A stretch of DNA of 64,000 nucleotides from Corynebacterium sp. HS2168-gen11 (GTDB taxonomy: Bacteria; Actinomycetota; Actinomycetes; Mycobacteriales; Mycobacteriaceae): assembly GCF_024834075.1 (NCBI RefSeq), contig NZ_JANUXR010000006.1, forward strand, positions 62,001-126,000, in the 5' to 3' direction. Under the pieces are notes generated by a model, which was not told the origin of the DNA, made no database searches, and saw only the letters and a list, made by a program, of their open reading frames with translations. The position numbers and the translations under genes were made by a program. The number at the start of each line of letters is the position of its first letter. Positions within the stretch are counted from its first letter, which is position 1. Of the stretch, positions 8,158-18,498 are shown in pieces.

Positions 8158-9057
8158 GTGTGCATCCTTTATAGTTCTTAATAGTTGCGTGCGCTTTCAA
8201 AAGCAGGGTGTACTTTACAAGCGCTAGTTTCGTATTGTGTTCTATTGTTGCACACCCGTTTGGCAAAATACACCTGCGCATGCGCCAATCTTGCATTAAA
8301 CTTTCTTCCAACATCTACCACAGCTGCATCATCGAAGACATCAGAAATGAGCCAGAATCGATGAGCACACTTTGCTATGCCCCAATTCCAGGGTGCAGTA
8401 TTCTCCAGACGTTTACTGGACGCGCCTTTGCACACCACCCCACACAGATTGTCACTGCGCAGTCGTTGGTCACAGAGCACCTGCAGCGAAAGATTCAGAA
8501 AAGCAGTCAAATAGTGTTTCGCTGTCTTACTGGGCATACTCCACTCCGCTATTTACATCCTGATCGTTACGCGGATCAGGTGCGTCGCTATGCTCGACGC
8601 ACGTCTCAAAGCTTTGTGGCGGGTGGATATACGCAGCCAATACGTGTGCAGTCATGTCATATAGTGCCGCGGCTAGCAAGTACGCAGGCGAGCATACAGG
8701 CAGGCGTACAGACAATCGTACAGGCAGCACAAGCCGCCCAAGCAGCCGCACAGGCAGGCGTACAGGCAGCACAAGCAGGCCGGATGTCAGAACAGGCGGC
8801 TATGCAAGTGAGTATGCCTACAGACATGCCGACCACGCCAGCAACAACGCCGATCACGCAAACAGATTCCTCCACACAGACATACACCTTTGATATTTGT
8901 GGCAGCGTGCAGCAAGGCGAGGATGTGTTTGCATTCTGGGCGTTGTATACAACAATACCCGCAGCAGAGCACCTGATGATGCACTCACTGCGGGTAATTT
9001 TGCCTCCAGCACGAATGTGAAAAGCAATTCTTGCTGATACGTTGGCGAACAGCAAGA
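8158..9057. other. 900-base gene desert
   Basis: No convincing gene lies between the HAD gene and secA. Overlapping ORFs exist on both strands (8208-9020 plus, 8178-8537 minus, 8657-9055 minus), but none has a good ribosome-binding site, a recognisable domain or ordinary composition. They are open largely because repeats with a length divisible by three run through the region. The 8178-8537 frame is cysteine-rich and may be a decayed gene. Confidence 0.5.
8696..8775. repeat. Degenerate ACAGGCAG-type tandem repeats
   Basis: ACAGGCAGGCGTACAG occurs at 8696-8711 and 8750-8765. GTACAGGCAGCACAAG occurs at 8718-8733 and 8760-8775. Interspersed CAAGCAGCC units link them. The array looks like an eroding tandem repeat inside the gene desert. 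Confidence 0.7.
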
Positions 9058-9098
9058 TGCTCCTAAGATTGCAATAACCTTAGGAGCATACTGTTTTT
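9058..9098. terminator. Hairpin next to the secA stop codon
   Basis: A perfect 10-base stem, TGCTCCTAAG (9058-9067) with CTTAGGAGCA (9079-9088). It lies eight bases beyond the secA stop on the minus strand. A T5 run follows it on the plus strand (9094-9098), so it may act in either direction. Confidence 0.65.
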
Positions 9099-11676
9099 AA
9101 GATTCAACCTCGGTTGAGCCTTCTACTGCTTCGGCAGCAGCTGCTTCTGCGGCAGCAGCTTGAGCCTTAAATGAACGTCCCATCATGAACAGCTGGCGGA
9201 CGGTTTCTTCTTTAATTCCATCTTTCATGGCATTAAACATATCGCCGCCTTCTTTTTGGTACTCCACCAAAGGATCACGCTGTGCCATTGCGCGTAAGCC
9301 AATACCTTCTTTGAGGTAATCCATCTCGTAGAGGTGCTCACGCCACTTCTGGTCAATAATCGGCAGGATAACTTGACGTTCGAGGTTACGCATTTGTTCC
9401 TCACCGCCGATCGTCGAAACGAGATCTTCGAGTTCCTGGTATTGCTTGTGTGCGTCGTCAAGAATTGCTTGGCGCAACTCAGCAGAGGAAAGCTCACCTG
9501 GATTGCCATACTCGGAGCCTTCGATCAACGAAGCTGCGGTCATCGATGGTCCGTAGAGGGATTCCAGTGCATGCCACAAGGATTCTAGATCCCAGTCTTC
9601 AACATAACCATTGGCAGTTGCAGCGTCAGTGTATGCGGAAATGGTGTCATCGATCATCAGCTGAATATTCGAAGCAATATCGGCAGATTCCAGAATTTCG
9701 CGGCGCTCACGGTAAATCACCTTGCGCTGCTCATTCATAACCTCGTCATACTTCAACACGTTCTTACGCATTTCGAAGTTTTGGTTTTCCACCTGCGCCT
9801 GGGCACCCTTAATAGAGTTGGTGACCATCTTCGCCTCGATTGGCACATCATCTGGCACGTTCAAGCGGTTCATCATGTTTTCCATGGTGGAACCAACAAA
9901 TCGAACCATCAAATCATCGCGCATCGAAAGGTAGAAACGGGTGGTACCAGGATCGCCCTGACGGCCCGCACGACCGCGCAACTGGTTGTCAATACGACGC
10001 GATTCGTGACGCTCAGTACCAAGCACATACAAGCCACCTGCATTGCGAACAACTTCGGCAAGCTTATTGGACTTTTCCTTCTGACGTGCCAGTTCCTCAT
10101 CCCAAGCTGCTTCGTATTCTTCCGGAGTCTCAACTGGATCCAGGCCACGCGCACGCAACTCAATATCGGCAATAATATCGGCGTTGCCACCAAGCACAAT
10201 GTCAGTACCGCGACCAGCCATGTTGGTTGCAACAGTCACTGCAGCCGGCAAACCAGCTTTTGCCACAATCTGAGCTTCTTCGGCGTGGTACTTCGCATTG
10301 AGCACATTGTGTTTGACACCTTTGCGCTGCAAGAGACGCGAAAGGTATTCCGAACGCTCCACCGAGGTGGTACCGACCAGCACTGGCTGCTGCTTTTCGA
10401 CGCGCTCCAAAATGTCGTCAACCACTGCAGCAAATTTTGCCTCTTGTGTCTTATAGACCAAGTCGGTCATATCTTCACGCTGTGGAGGGCGGTTGGTTGG
10501 GATTGGCACAACGTCGAGTTTGTAAATCTGGTGCAACTCGGCAGCTTCGGTTTCTGCAGTACCAGTCATACCCGCAAGCTTGTCGTACAGACGGAAATAG
10601 TTCTGCAGCGTAATCGTGGCTAAGGTCTGGTTTTCGTTCTTGATCTCCACATTTTCTTTTGCTTCGATCGCCTGGTGCATACCTTCGTTATAACGACGAC
10701 CATCAAGCACACGACCTGTGAAATCATCCACGATCATGACTTCACCGTTGCGAACAATATAGTCCTTGTCGCGGGCGAACAGCTCTTTTGCCTTAATAGC
10801 ATTGTTCAAATACGACACCAAAGTGGAATGCTCTGGAGCATAGAGGTTATCAATACCAAGTTGATCTTCAACGAACTCTACGCCTTCTTCTTTCACACCC
10901 ACAGTGCGCTTACGGTGATCCACTTCGTAGTGGATGCCCTCTTTCATCTTTGGCGCAAGAGCGGCAAAGACATTGTACAAATGCGATGCACTATCAGCTG
11001 GGCCAGAAATAATCAGTGGCGTACGCGCTTCGTCGATCAGAATCGAGTCAACCTCGTCAACAATCGCGTAGTGGTGCTCACGCTGCACGAGTTCGCTTAA
11101 GGAATGCACCATGTTATCGCGCAGGTAGTCAAAGCCCAGCTCGTTATTCGTGCCATAGGTAATATCCGCATTATATGCGCGACGACGCTGCTCAGGGCGC
11201 ATATCGGAAAGGATCACGCCAACCTCAAGGCCTAAGAAGCGGTGTACGCGACCCATCCACTCAGCGTCGCGCTTTGCCAGGTAATCGTTCACGGTGACAA
11301 CGTGCACGCCTTTGCCTTCCAGCGCATTCAAATATGCTGGAAGCACACAGGTCAGGGTCTTACCTTCACCGGTGCGCATTTCGGCAACCGAACCATAGTG
11401 CAGTGCCGCGCCACCCATGATCTGTACCAAGTAGTGTTTTTGACCGAGCACGCGCCACGAAGCTTCACGCGCAACAGCAAACGCTTCAAGGAAAATATCA
11501 TCCGTCGTTTCTCCGTTGGCGATACGTTCTTTAAACTCAACGGTCTTGGCTTTGAGCTCTTCGTCGGTAAGGTCGGAATATTGCGACTCAAGCGCGATGA
11601 CTTCCTCTGCGATTTTTTGCAGGCGCTTTACCTTGCGCCCCTCACCGATGCGAAGCATCTTAGAAAGTCCAAACAC
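9097..11676 (-). CDS. secA: Preprotein translocase ATPase SecA (SecA1)
   Basis: The 859-residue motor of the general secretion pathway, which pushes unfolded preproteins through SecYEG. The Walker A region MRTGEGKT is near residue 100, the DEAD-like DEVDS near 206, and the motif '[12 protein letters not shown]' lies in the second RecA fold. The C-terminal cysteine-rich SecB/zinc tail is absent; the protein ends in an Ala/Glu-rich stretch, usual for actinobacterial SecA1. The start is a GTG ([13 protein letters not shown]), which fits the family N-terminus. It stands alone, with a hairpin right after the stop. Confidence 0.97.
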   Translation of the reverse strand: MFGLSKMLRIGEGRKVKRLQKIAEEVIALESQYSDLTDEELKAKTVEFKERIANGETTDDIFLEAFAVAREASWRVLGQKHYLVQIMGGAALHYGSVAEMRTGEGKTLTCVLPAYLNALEGKGVHVVTVNDYLAKRDAEWMGRVHRFLGLEVGVILSDMRPEQRRRAYNADITYGTNNELGFDYLRDNMVHSLSELVQREHHYAIVDEVDSILIDEARTPLIISGPADSASHLYNVFAALAPKMKEGIHYEVDHRKRTVGVKEEGVEFVEDQLGIDNLYAPEHSTLVSYLNNAIKAKELFARDKDYIVRNGEVMIVDDFTGRVLDGRRYNEGMHQAIEAKENVEIKNENQTLATITLQNYFRLYDKLAGMTGTAETEAAELHQIYKLDVVPIPTNRPPQREDMTDLVYKTQEAKFAAVVDDILERVEKQQPVLVGTTSVERSEYLSRLLQRKGVKHNVLNAKYHAEEAQIVAKAGLPAAVTVATNMAGRGTDIVLGGNADIIADIELRARGLDPVETPEEYEAAWDEELARQKEKSNKLAEVVRNAGGLYVLGTERHESRRIDNQLRGRAGRQGDPGTTRFYLSMRDDLMVRFVGSTMENMMNRLNVPDDVPIEAKMVTNSIKGAQAQVENQNFEMRKNVLKYDEVMNEQRKVIYRERREILESADIASNIQLMIDDTISAYTDAATANGYVEDWDLESLWHALESLYGPSMTAASLIEGSEYGNPGELSSAELRQAILDDAHKQYQELEDLVSTIGGEEQMRNLERQVILPIIDQKWREHLYEMDYLKEGIGLRAMAQRDPLVEYQKEGGDMFNAMKDGIKEETVRQLFMMGRSFKAQAAAAEAAAAEAVEGSTEVES

Positions 11677-11899
11677 GAGATAATTTTCCTTTACTTGATT
11701 CTAGTCTGCTCTCATCAGCACCTCGATCACAACAACATTGCGGTCGTCGCTTCATCTGTTCTGCTGACTCCTGCGAGTACTTCCAGATAAACATCAACGG
11801 TACCTGATGATAGATAGTAACTTTTTAATTGTACTCGGAAACAAATCAGTTTGCAGAACTTAGGATATTTTCTCCCCCTTTTACTTTGATCGCAATAAA

Positions 11900-11940
11900 A
11901 ATCCCCGTACTCACTACTTCCAGCAAGTACGGGGAAAATG
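11900..11940 (-). terminator. Terminator of hpf
   Basis: A perfect 10-base stem, TCCCCGTACT (11904-11913) with AGTACGGGGA (11928-11937). On the minus strand it is followed by TTTTTATT. The 280-base gap between hpf and secA holds this and presumably the secA promoter. Confidence 0.85.
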
Positions 11941-11956
11941 AACGTTTCGTTATGGA

Positions 11957-12616
11957 TTAATCATCACTTAAGGAAATCAAACCATAATCATAAGCGTGGC
12001 GGCGATAGACCACAGATGGCTTGCCGGTTTCTTCATGCAAGAAGAGGTAGAAATCGTGACCCACAAGTTCCATTTCCGAAAGTGCTTCGTCAACGGTCAT
12101 TGGCTTTGCTGGGTGAGACTTCTCACGCACGACTCGACCTGGCAAAACATCTTCGACTTGATCCGCATAAGGATCATTATCGTAGAGGCTTTCAGCTGGC
12201 GCAGCTTCAGCAGTTTCAGTGAGCAATCCAGCAACGGTTTCACCAGTGCCTTTTGGTGCACGGTGGCCAGATAATGGAATGGAACGGCGAGCCTTTACCT
12301 TGCGCAGGGAACGCTCCATACGAGAAAGTGCGGTTTCAAGTGCAGCATAGAAGGAATCTTCTTTTGCTTCTGCGCGAGCAACGTGCTTCTTGCCGGTTGC
12401 GGTGATCTGAATACGATCGCTTTCATCGGCACGACGTGGATTGCGTTCATGCTGGAGTTCCACATGGAAGAACGTCAGGGTTGGATCAAGACGAGCAACT
12501 TTCGCAAGTTTGGAGTTGACGCGTTCTGCGAAATGCTCAGGAACCTCAACGTTGCGTCCAGTAATGGTTACTTTGACGTCAGGGTTTAGGGACTCGTTAC
12601 CAGCAGGCGTGGTCAT
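11957..12616 (-). CDS. hpf: Long-form ribosome hibernation promoting factor
   Basis: A 219-residue long HPF/RaiA. The N-terminal beta-alpha domain (VKVTITGRNVEVPEHF onward) binds the 30S decoding region; the C-terminal domain (about 165-219, with FYLFLHEETGKPSVVYRR) mediates dimerisation into 100S ribosomes. The open frame begins at 12646, but the ATG at 12616 has AAGG nine bases upstream and matches the family start (MTTPAGN). It probably has its own promoter, since 142 bases separate it from comF. Confidence 0.94.
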   Translation of the reverse strand: MTTPAGNESLNPDVKVTITGRNVEVPEHFAERVNSKLAKVARLDPTLTFFHVELQHERNPRRADESDRIQITATGKKHVARAEAKEDSFYAALETALSRMERSLRKVKARRSIPLSGHRAPKGTGETVAGLLTETAEAAPAESLYDNDPYADQVEDVLPGRVVREKSHPAKPMTVDEALSEMELVGHDFYLFLHEETGKPSVVYRRHAYDYGLISLSDD

Positions 12617-12758
12617 AATCACGTACCTTCCTGTATCAGCCGCCACACAGGAAACCGTGAGAGGGATTACTCACTTCCCTGTCTAAACTTGGCGGAAATC
12701 AACTTCCATACCCATTGTAACTCTGGTCATAACCTTTTGCCATAGCTATCCAAAAGTT

Positions 12759-13376
12759 CTAGGCGTGACTTAACCCCACGACCCCCCGCACACGTACTCC
12801 CGCGCTGGTCAAGGCTCGAACTCCGGCAGTTATCGTGGCACCAGTAGTAATAACATCATCAACGATCACCACCGAACCACTTGGCCGTTTGCGGACAGAC
12901 AAGGCACGGGTGCGCGTCGCTAAGCGTTGGGCTGCACTTAAGCCAACTGCATCAACGGTGTTATTTGCCATGCGTAATGCATCAACGGTGGGCAGTCCGG
13001 TACCGCGACAGATTTCACGGACGAGAAACAAGCCACGCTGACGAATGGCACGTGCCGTCGAAGGCGCTGGTACTAAGGTGATCGGTTCATCCAGCTCGCC
13101 ACGTGCTTGTAAGTACCGCACGGCAGCAAATAATACCGGAGAAATATATGCACACCCGTCGTGGCGGCCGCGCTCTTTCATGGCAATAATTGCTTGACGA
13201 CGCACGCCGCCTAATACCCCAAGTGACCAAATTGGAACTTCTGGATCCACCGCAACGGATATTTGTTGCGGAATAGCACGCCACTGCTGCTGGCAGTCTT
13301 CGCATAAGGTGCAGCCAGGTTGATTGCAGCCAATACAGCTGCGCGGAAACAGCAGTTCCACAACGTCGCGAAACAT
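12759..13376 (-). CDS. ComF-family phosphoribosyltransferase-like protein
   Basis: A 205-residue ComFC-type protein. An N-terminal cysteine cluster (C-x2-C-x4-C-x2-C-x2-C around residues 14-30) probably binds zinc. The C-terminal half carries the PRPP-binding signature VVIVDDVITTGATI. In competent bacteria ComFC helps single-stranded DNA handling; the role in corynebacteria is unproven. It starts nine bases after the lpqB stop, with AAGG inside that junction, so it is the last gene of the mtrA-mtrB-lpqB transcription unit. Confidence 0.87.
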   Translation of the reverse strand: MFRDVVELLFPRSCIGCNQPGCTLCEDCQQQWRAIPQQISVAVDPEVPIWSLGVLGGVRRQAIIAMKERGRHDGCAYISPVLFAAVRYLQARGELDEPITLVPAPSTARAIRQRGLFLVREICRGTGLPTVDALRMANNTVDAVGLSAAQRLATRTRALSVRKRPSGSVVIVDDVITTGATITAGVRALTSAGVRVRGVVGLSHA

Positions 13377-13385
13377 GGCAAGGCC

Positions 13386-15104
13386 TTAGCGTGGCACAAT
13401 CGTCAAGGAACGCGCACCTTCGAGGCCTTGTACTTCACGCCAATAGGTAGATTGACCTGTGGTACTGATTTGCAAGGCGGCACGTGCATCGGTGACATAC
13501 AACGTTGAGGCACTCGCTGCAATGCTGACCACTGGTGCCACGATATTGCCATTGGCCAGAGGACTTGCAGATGAGCCATCAACTTCAGCGCGCCAGACAG
13601 GGGTATCGGCATTGGAGGTTCCGATTAACAAGGTTGCGTCATTGCCCCATTCGATGGAAAGTGCAGTCGCCCCGATTGAAGGTACAGTTTCTTTAATATT
13701 GACCAATTTGCGTTCGCCTGCAGCAGGTCTTGCCACAGTTGCGGTATACACACGGCCATCCATGATAAACCCGGCGCGCACGCCCGACGATGATAACCGG
13801 AAGGAAGTAATATCGCCGTAGTTTTCTCCAAGTTCGGAAATATCGACTTCAGTTTGGGCAATTTCGTCTGTAGCGTTTGAACGAGCCACGCGCGTGATGG
13901 TTTTGTTATTGACCACTACCCAGACAGCAGGGGCATAGATTTCAAAGGTTGGACGCGAGAGCGTGTGCGCTTCGAATACTTCTGTCAACGGTTCTTCGAG
14001 TTGCCCGACGTAGAGGACGGCAGTTTTCTCTGGCCCTTCCCCACGGCTACGCACTGCGGCAACGGCTTCTGCAGTGGTAGAAATATCGACCGATTCCACT
14101 CCTGTTTCAAAGCCGATCCCACCTGGTGCAGGGGTAGCAACGCCGGCACTGATTTTCACCACTTTGCCGCCGACTAAGCCATATAGCGTCGCTGAGGTCG
14201 AAGATGTAGTTTGTGGGTTGTATTCTGGGAAATCGTCAATCGATAAGGTGGGTTCGCCTTTATCGGAAAGCAGTGGCACCCCGTCGATATTGAATCGATA
14301 CGGTCCGTTGATACCTGCGCGTGCGAGGGTCCAGACCAATTGTGCTGCTAATCGACGCCGTGCGTCTTCGGTGAAGCCGGAAAAACCAACCAGCTGATAG
14401 ATGCCGTCTTCAGTTCCCGCGTAAGAAGCACCTTCAGGAATTTCGTCTAAGACACCTGGTGCGATCACGCCACTTGGCCCGGCAGTGACTAAGGAGATTA
14501 AGGCAGAGTCAAGCGCTCCGATGCCGGCGTACATCCAGCGGCGATCGGTTACCAGTGAGCTGCCGTTTGGCGCGAAATAGTAGATATCGTACGGTAAATA
14601 GCGATTGCGTAGCTCAGTTCGTTCCACAATGATTTGTTGTGGTGCTTGCGAGATACGCCACTGACCGTCGATTTTCTTCAAACTGACTTTGGCTGAGTAT
14701 TCTTCTTTGCGTGGATTATAGGCGCCACCTTCACCGACTGTGCCAATCCAAGTGCCGTTAATGGCATAGGAAATTTCATCTGGACTGCTATCTGCAATCG
14801 AGCTCATGTCGATGCGATCAAGGACGATAATTTCCGGTTGCGGTGCCCACTGTTGTGCAAATTTTGGTGTGAGGTAGCTGCGAGCTTGTTGATTCTGCTG
14901 CGTAGGATTCGCATTCGCTGCAAAATAGTCACGTACTAATAAGTCAGGTTCCCTATCTGGCAATGGGCCTGATTGTTCACTCGGAACACTGACAGTTACT
15001 GATCGTAACGCTTGTGGTTCGCTGGTAGACGGCAAGCTTGCACAGCTTGTGAGCATGGTACTTACCAGGCTCAGCGCAAGAAATGAACGTGTCTGCTTGC
15101 TCAT
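13386..15104 (-). CDS. lpqB: Lipoprotein LpqB, partner of the MtrB sensor kinase
   Basis: A 572-residue lipoprotein with a signal peptide and a lipobox LTSC ending at C21. A GerMN-like domain occupies roughly 150-260 and a propeller-like region fills the C-terminal half. In mycobacteria and corynebacteria LpqB sits outside the membrane and modulates MtrB. Its ATG overlaps the mtrB stop (ATGA), indicating coupled translation in the order mtrA-mtrB-lpqB. Confidence 0.94.
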   Translation of the reverse strand: MSKQTRSFLALSLVSTMLTSCASLPSTSEPQALRSVTVSVPSEQSGPLPDREPDLLVRDYFAANANPTQQNQQARSYLTPKFAQQWAPQPEIIVLDRIDMSSIADSSPDEISYAINGTWIGTVGEGGAYNPRKEEYSAKVSLKKIDGQWRISQAPQQIIVERTELRNRYLPYDIYYFAPNGSSLVTDRRWMYAGIGALDSALISLVTAGPSGVIAPGVLDEIPEGASYAGTEDGIYQLVGFSGFTEDARRRLAAQLVWTLARAGINGPYRFNIDGVPLLSDKGEPTLSIDDFPEYNPQTTSSTSATLYGLVGGKVVKISAGVATPAPGGIGFETGVESVDISTTAEAVAAVRSRGEGPEKTAVLYVGQLEEPLTEVFEAHTLSRPTFEIYAPAVWVVVNNKTITRVARSNATDEIAQTEVDISELGENYGDITSFRLSSSGVRAGFIMDGRVYTATVARPAAGERKLVNIKETVPSIGATALSIEWGNDATLLIGTSNADTPVWRAEVDGSSASPLANGNIVAPVVSIAASASTLYVTDARAALQISTTGQSTYWREVQGLEGARSLTIVPR

Positions 15105-17026
15105 GACTCATCCTTGAATGGTTGTGCTGCTGTATGTGGGTGCGAACTGGTCGCCGGATCGGCAGCGTCATGTCCATCGTGATTGTGCGAGTCACTGTTT
15201 GCAGCACCCGCGTCTTCTACTCTTTCACGATCCTGGTCTGTCTGTACTGCTGGTGTGGCATAGCTCGCTTGGATTGCGGCAGCTTCGTCAGCATCAAAAT
15301 CTGGATCGAATGCCAAATATTCATCACCTTCGAAGTCATCATCGCTGACCTCCTCGCACAGAAGTGCCGCGCCAGCACTGTGATCAGGTGCAGTATCTGC
15401 TTGCGGTAGCACTGCATCGTTATCCGCTAGGGCATCTGCTGCATCAATCACGCTGGCATCAGAGTGCCCAACATTGAGTGCGGCAATCGCATGCAGTGGT
15501 GTGATCTGCAGCGGCAACGGGTCTTCGTCGTATCGCATACCAGGGGTGCGCGGCAAGGTGAGGCGGAAACAGGATCCAACCCCGATTTCACCAATTGCTT
15601 GCAAGGTTCCACCGTGGAGAACTGCATCTTCGTGAGAAATTGCAAGACCCAGTCCAGTGCCTCCGGAGTGACGCACGCGCGAAGGATCTGCGCGCCAGAA
15701 TCGGTTAAATACGAGTTCTTCTTGGCCAGGTTTTAAGCCGACACCGTGATCCACCACTGTCACAGACACAGCATCATCTCCTGCTGCGACGGTCACTTCT
15801 ACTGGGTTTCCTTCGGAATGGTCAATGGCATTGGCGAAAAGGTTACGCAAGATACGTTCAATACGACGTGGATCAACAGAGAGCATGACTGGCTGATCTG
15901 GCATCCGCAGGCGCATCTCAATGCCTAACGCATCTGCTAGATGCCTGGTTTGCTCATCGGCTGATTTCACAATCGCACGCATATCCAGGGTGGATTCTGC
16001 CAAGTCTGCCACGCCTGCATCATGGCGCGAGATCTCCAGAAGATCATTTAATAAAGCTTCGAATTGATCAAGCTCATTGACCATTAGCTCGCTCGCGCGT
16101 TGCATCATTGGGCTTAATTCTTCATTATTTGCCTGGATCATGTCCGCTGCCATGCGCACGGTCGTCAGTGGTGTGCGCAGTTCGTGGGAAACGTCGGAGG
16201 TAAATTGCCGCTGCAAACTGCCGTATTCTTGTAGCTGGTGAATCTGCTTGGAGAGCGATTCCGCCATTGCGTTAAAGCTCATGGCCAGACGAGCCATTTC
16301 GTGTTCTTCATCCACGCTCATGCGCTCGCGTAGATGTCCTGAGGCAAAGCGTTCTGCGATGCGACTTGCAGAGCGCACAGGCGTAATGACTTGCTGAATT
16401 GCCAACCAGGTAATGCCCACCAGCAGCAGCACCAGCACAATGCCAGCTGCGGAAAATACACCGCGCAGCAGTGATAAGGTGGCCTGCTCGGATTCCATCG
16501 AGAGTACTAGATAGACTTGCAGCCCTGGAATATCCGATTGAGTTGGGCTGCCAATGATCATCGCTTTATAGGTGGAACCGTCTGCACGCGAGATCGTGGC
16601 AAATTGGTACGAAATCTGATCTTGGCTGACAAATGAACGCAGCCGTTCCGGAATCCGGTAGTTTTCTGGCGACAAAACCACATTATGATCCGGCCCTTCC
16701 ACCACCAGCACGGGTTCATATACCGTTTGAACTTCGCTGGCACTACGCGCCGTTAAAGCAGCACGCGCGGAATTTAACCGAGTTTGCAAGCTTGACGACG
16801 TTGACGTGGCTTCAATTTGTTGTTCCACGGTTAAACGCGCACGATCAATCTCAGAGTTTGCAATATCGAGTTTGGCTTCGATTAATCGGCTCGTGACCAA
16901 TGACACCAACACATAGGCCAGGATGATCATCACAACAGCTGATGCTGCAAAAATGGAGCTAATAACGCGATATTGCAGTGAGGTGCGCCAATTTTCTGTG
17001 AGCTTGCGTCGAATACGTCCAAACAT
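15101..17026 (-). CDS. mtrB: Sensor histidine kinase MtrB
   Basis: A 641-residue two-pass sensor kinase. Transmembrane helices lie near 21-46 and 188-212 around an extracytoplasmic sensor domain. HAMP follows, then the phosphoacceptor H281 in SDVSHELRTPLTT, then the ATPase N box (NLFANAIDHS) and G boxes (DHGVGL, GGTGLGLAIS). About 140 residues after the kinase core form an acidic, low-complexity tail rich in Asp, Ala and His. MtrB phosphorylates MtrA and controls cell-wall and osmotic genes. mtrA lies 40 bases upstream and lpqB overlaps by four bases. Confidence 0.96.
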   Translation of the reverse strand: MFGRIRRKLTENWRTSLQYRVISSIFAASAVVMIILAYVLVSLVTSRLIEAKLDIANSEIDRARLTVEQQIEATSTSSSLQTRLNSARAALTARSASEVQTVYEPVLVVEGPDHNVVLSPENYRIPERLRSFVSQDQISYQFATISRADGSTYKAMIIGSPTQSDIPGLQVYLVLSMESEQATLSLLRGVFSAAGIVLVLLLVGITWLAIQQVITPVRSASRIAERFASGHLRERMSVDEEHEMARLAMSFNAMAESLSKQIHQLQEYGSLQRQFTSDVSHELRTPLTTVRMAADMIQANNEELSPMMQRASELMVNELDQFEALLNDLLEISRHDAGVADLAESTLDMRAIVKSADEQTRHLADALGIEMRLRMPDQPVMLSVDPRRIERILRNLFANAIDHSEGNPVEVTVAAGDDAVSVTVVDHGVGLKPGQEELVFNRFWRADPSRVRHSGGTGLGLAISHEDAVLHGGTLQAIGEIGVGSCFRLTLPRTPGMRYDEDPLPLQITPLHAIAALNVGHSDASVIDAADALADNDAVLPQADTAPDHSAGAALLCEEVSDDDFEGDEYLAFDPDFDADEAAAIQASYATPAVQTDQDRERVEDAGAANSDSHNHDGHDAADPATSSHPHTAAQPFKDES

Positions 17027-17066
17027 CGACTGGGAATAGACAGTAATTGTGGCAATCCTTTATCTG

Positions 17067-17741
17067 TTAGTCGCCGGTTTTATAACCCACACCACGAACA
17101 GTAACAATAATTTGTGGATTTTCTGGGTCCTTTTCAATTTTGCTACGCAGTCGCTGTACGTGCACATTCACTAAGCGGGTATCTGAAGCATTACGATATC
17201 CCCACACTCGCTTGAGCAGCTGCTCACGGCTAAACACTTGACCAGGCTTCGAGGCAAGTTCGAATAAGAGATCAAATTCAAGTGGCGTCAGTGCAATTTC
17301 AACGCCACCGCGAGTGACAGAGTGGCCTTTAATATCGATGAATAAATCACCGATTTCCACTGAGTCTTGATTCGTTTCATGAGTTCCACGCAGACGTGCA
17401 CGAACTCGCGCAACCAGCTCTTTTGCCTTAAATGGCTTTGGCACATAATCATCTGCACCGGATTCTAGGCCCAAGACTACATCTACCGTGTCGGTTTTGG
17501 CAGTCAGCATCACAATTGGGGTGGTTGAACGTTGTCGAATGGCACGGCAAATATCAATACCATTCATTCCTGGCAGCATTAGATCGAGCAATACGAGATC
17601 AGGCTCTTCCCGAAAGAATACATCTACGGCTTGAGCACCGTCATTGACCACTACTGCGTCGAATCCTTCAGATTGCAACACAAGTGTCAACATTTCAGAA
17701 ATAGCTGGATCGTCGTCAACCACCAGAATTTTGTGTGCCAT
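17067..17741 (-). CDS. mtrA: Response regulator MtrA
   Basis: A 224-residue OmpR-family regulator. The receiver domain has the acidic pocket D9/D10, the phosphorylation site D53 (LLDLMLPGMNG) and the conserved lysine in VPKPFKAKEL. The winged-helix DNA-binding domain includes SREQLLKRVWGY and VNVHVQRLRSKIE. The open frame starts at 17768, but the ATG at 17741 (MAHKILVVDDD) has AGGGA eight bases upstream. MtrA is the essential output of the MtrAB system. tmk lies 88 bases upstream on the same strand. Confidence 0.97.
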   Translation of the reverse strand: MAHKILVVDDDPAISEMLTLVLQSEGFDAVVVNDGAQAVDVFFREEPDLVLLDLMLPGMNGIDICRAIRQRSTTPIVMLTAKTDTVDVVLGLESGADDYVPKPFKAKELVARVRARLRGTHETNQDSVEIGDLFIDIKGHSVTRGGVEIALTPLEFDLLFELASKPGQVFSREQLLKRVWGYRNASDTRLVNVHVQRLRSKIEKDPENPQIIVTVRGVGYKTGD

Positions 17742-17829
17742 GATTATTTGTCCCTGTCTCATCCACAATAGATGTTGGCCTAGCGTGTGGTTATATCATG
17801 CCTTACTTCGCAAGAGCATTCAACCATTT

Positions 17830-18450
17830 CTAGCCTAGCGGCACCATCGCTTGAATCTGGTGTGCCACGACCTGTATATCGTCGGTTGGCTCGACAACAA
17901 GCCAAGGTGATTGCCATTGCTGTTGTGCAAGGCGTCGATAAGCATCGGACGTACGCTGCTGCAATGACGCATCGGATTCGTAGCGATCACGTTTGCGCGA
18001 GGCATCGGCAGCTTCTCGATTCGCAGCTCGCTGTGCTGCTAACCTAGGTGAAGTTCCCAGCAGCACCTGCAAATCAGGACGCGGGATGGCAAGCTGGTCG
18101 AATTCCAACGCCGCCACCCACTCAAACAGCGCATCGTCTTCAGCACGCGCAGCAGAATAGGCAGCATTCGAAGCTACATAACGGTCTAAGAGGAGGACCT
18201 TAGGGCTGTTGGTATATTCGGCAATGATCTCGCGGGCGCCATGACGATCCAGGGCAAAGAGGGTTGCCATCGCATAGAGCGAATCGGTGAGATCGCCCAT
18301 GTTGCCATACAGTGCTTGTTGTACCAGTTGCGCATGCACAGAAGTGTCATAGCGCGGGAACCCCAACACCGTTGCATCAAGGCGATTGACTAAAGCTTGC
18401 ACGAGGGTGTTCTTGCCGGCCCCATCGATACCTTCGATTGCAATAATCAT
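17830..18450 (-). CDS. tmk: Thymidylate kinase
   Basis: A 206-residue dTMP kinase giving dTDP for DNA synthesis. The P-loop is GIDGAGKN near residues 7-14. The phosphate-binding DRY motif appears as LLDRYVASNAAYS, and a lid region rich in Arg lies near 150. Family length and position ahead of mtrA match other corynebacteria. It may be co-transcribed with the DUF4259 gene 48 bases upstream and with mtrA. Confidence 0.94.
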   Translation of the reverse strand: MIIAIEGIDGAGKNTLVQALVNRLDATVLGFPRYDTSVHAQLVQQALYGNMGDLTDSLYAMATLFALDRHGAREIIAEYTNSPKVLLLDRYVASNAAYSAARAEDDALFEWVAALEFDQLAIPRPDLQVLLGTSPRLAAQRAANREAADASRKRDRYESDASLQQRTSDAYRRLAQQQWQSPWLVVEPTDDIQVVAHQIQAMVPLG

Positions 18451-18498
18451 TCTGAACTGCCTTTCTTTTCAACTTGGCACAGCGAGAGATGCAGGAAG

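Noticed and set aside
8178..8537. 119-codon minus-strand ORF ahead of the HAD gene
   Set aside because: Seven or so cysteines without pattern, AGA-rich codons unlike the neighbours, and GGAG directly adjacent to the ATG. Kept only as a possible decayed gene in the desert entry.
8208..9020. 270-codon plus-strand ORF over the gene desert
   Set aside because: No ribosome-binding site, no domain, unusual composition, and its length comes from repeats with a period divisible by three. Frames on the other strand are equally open.
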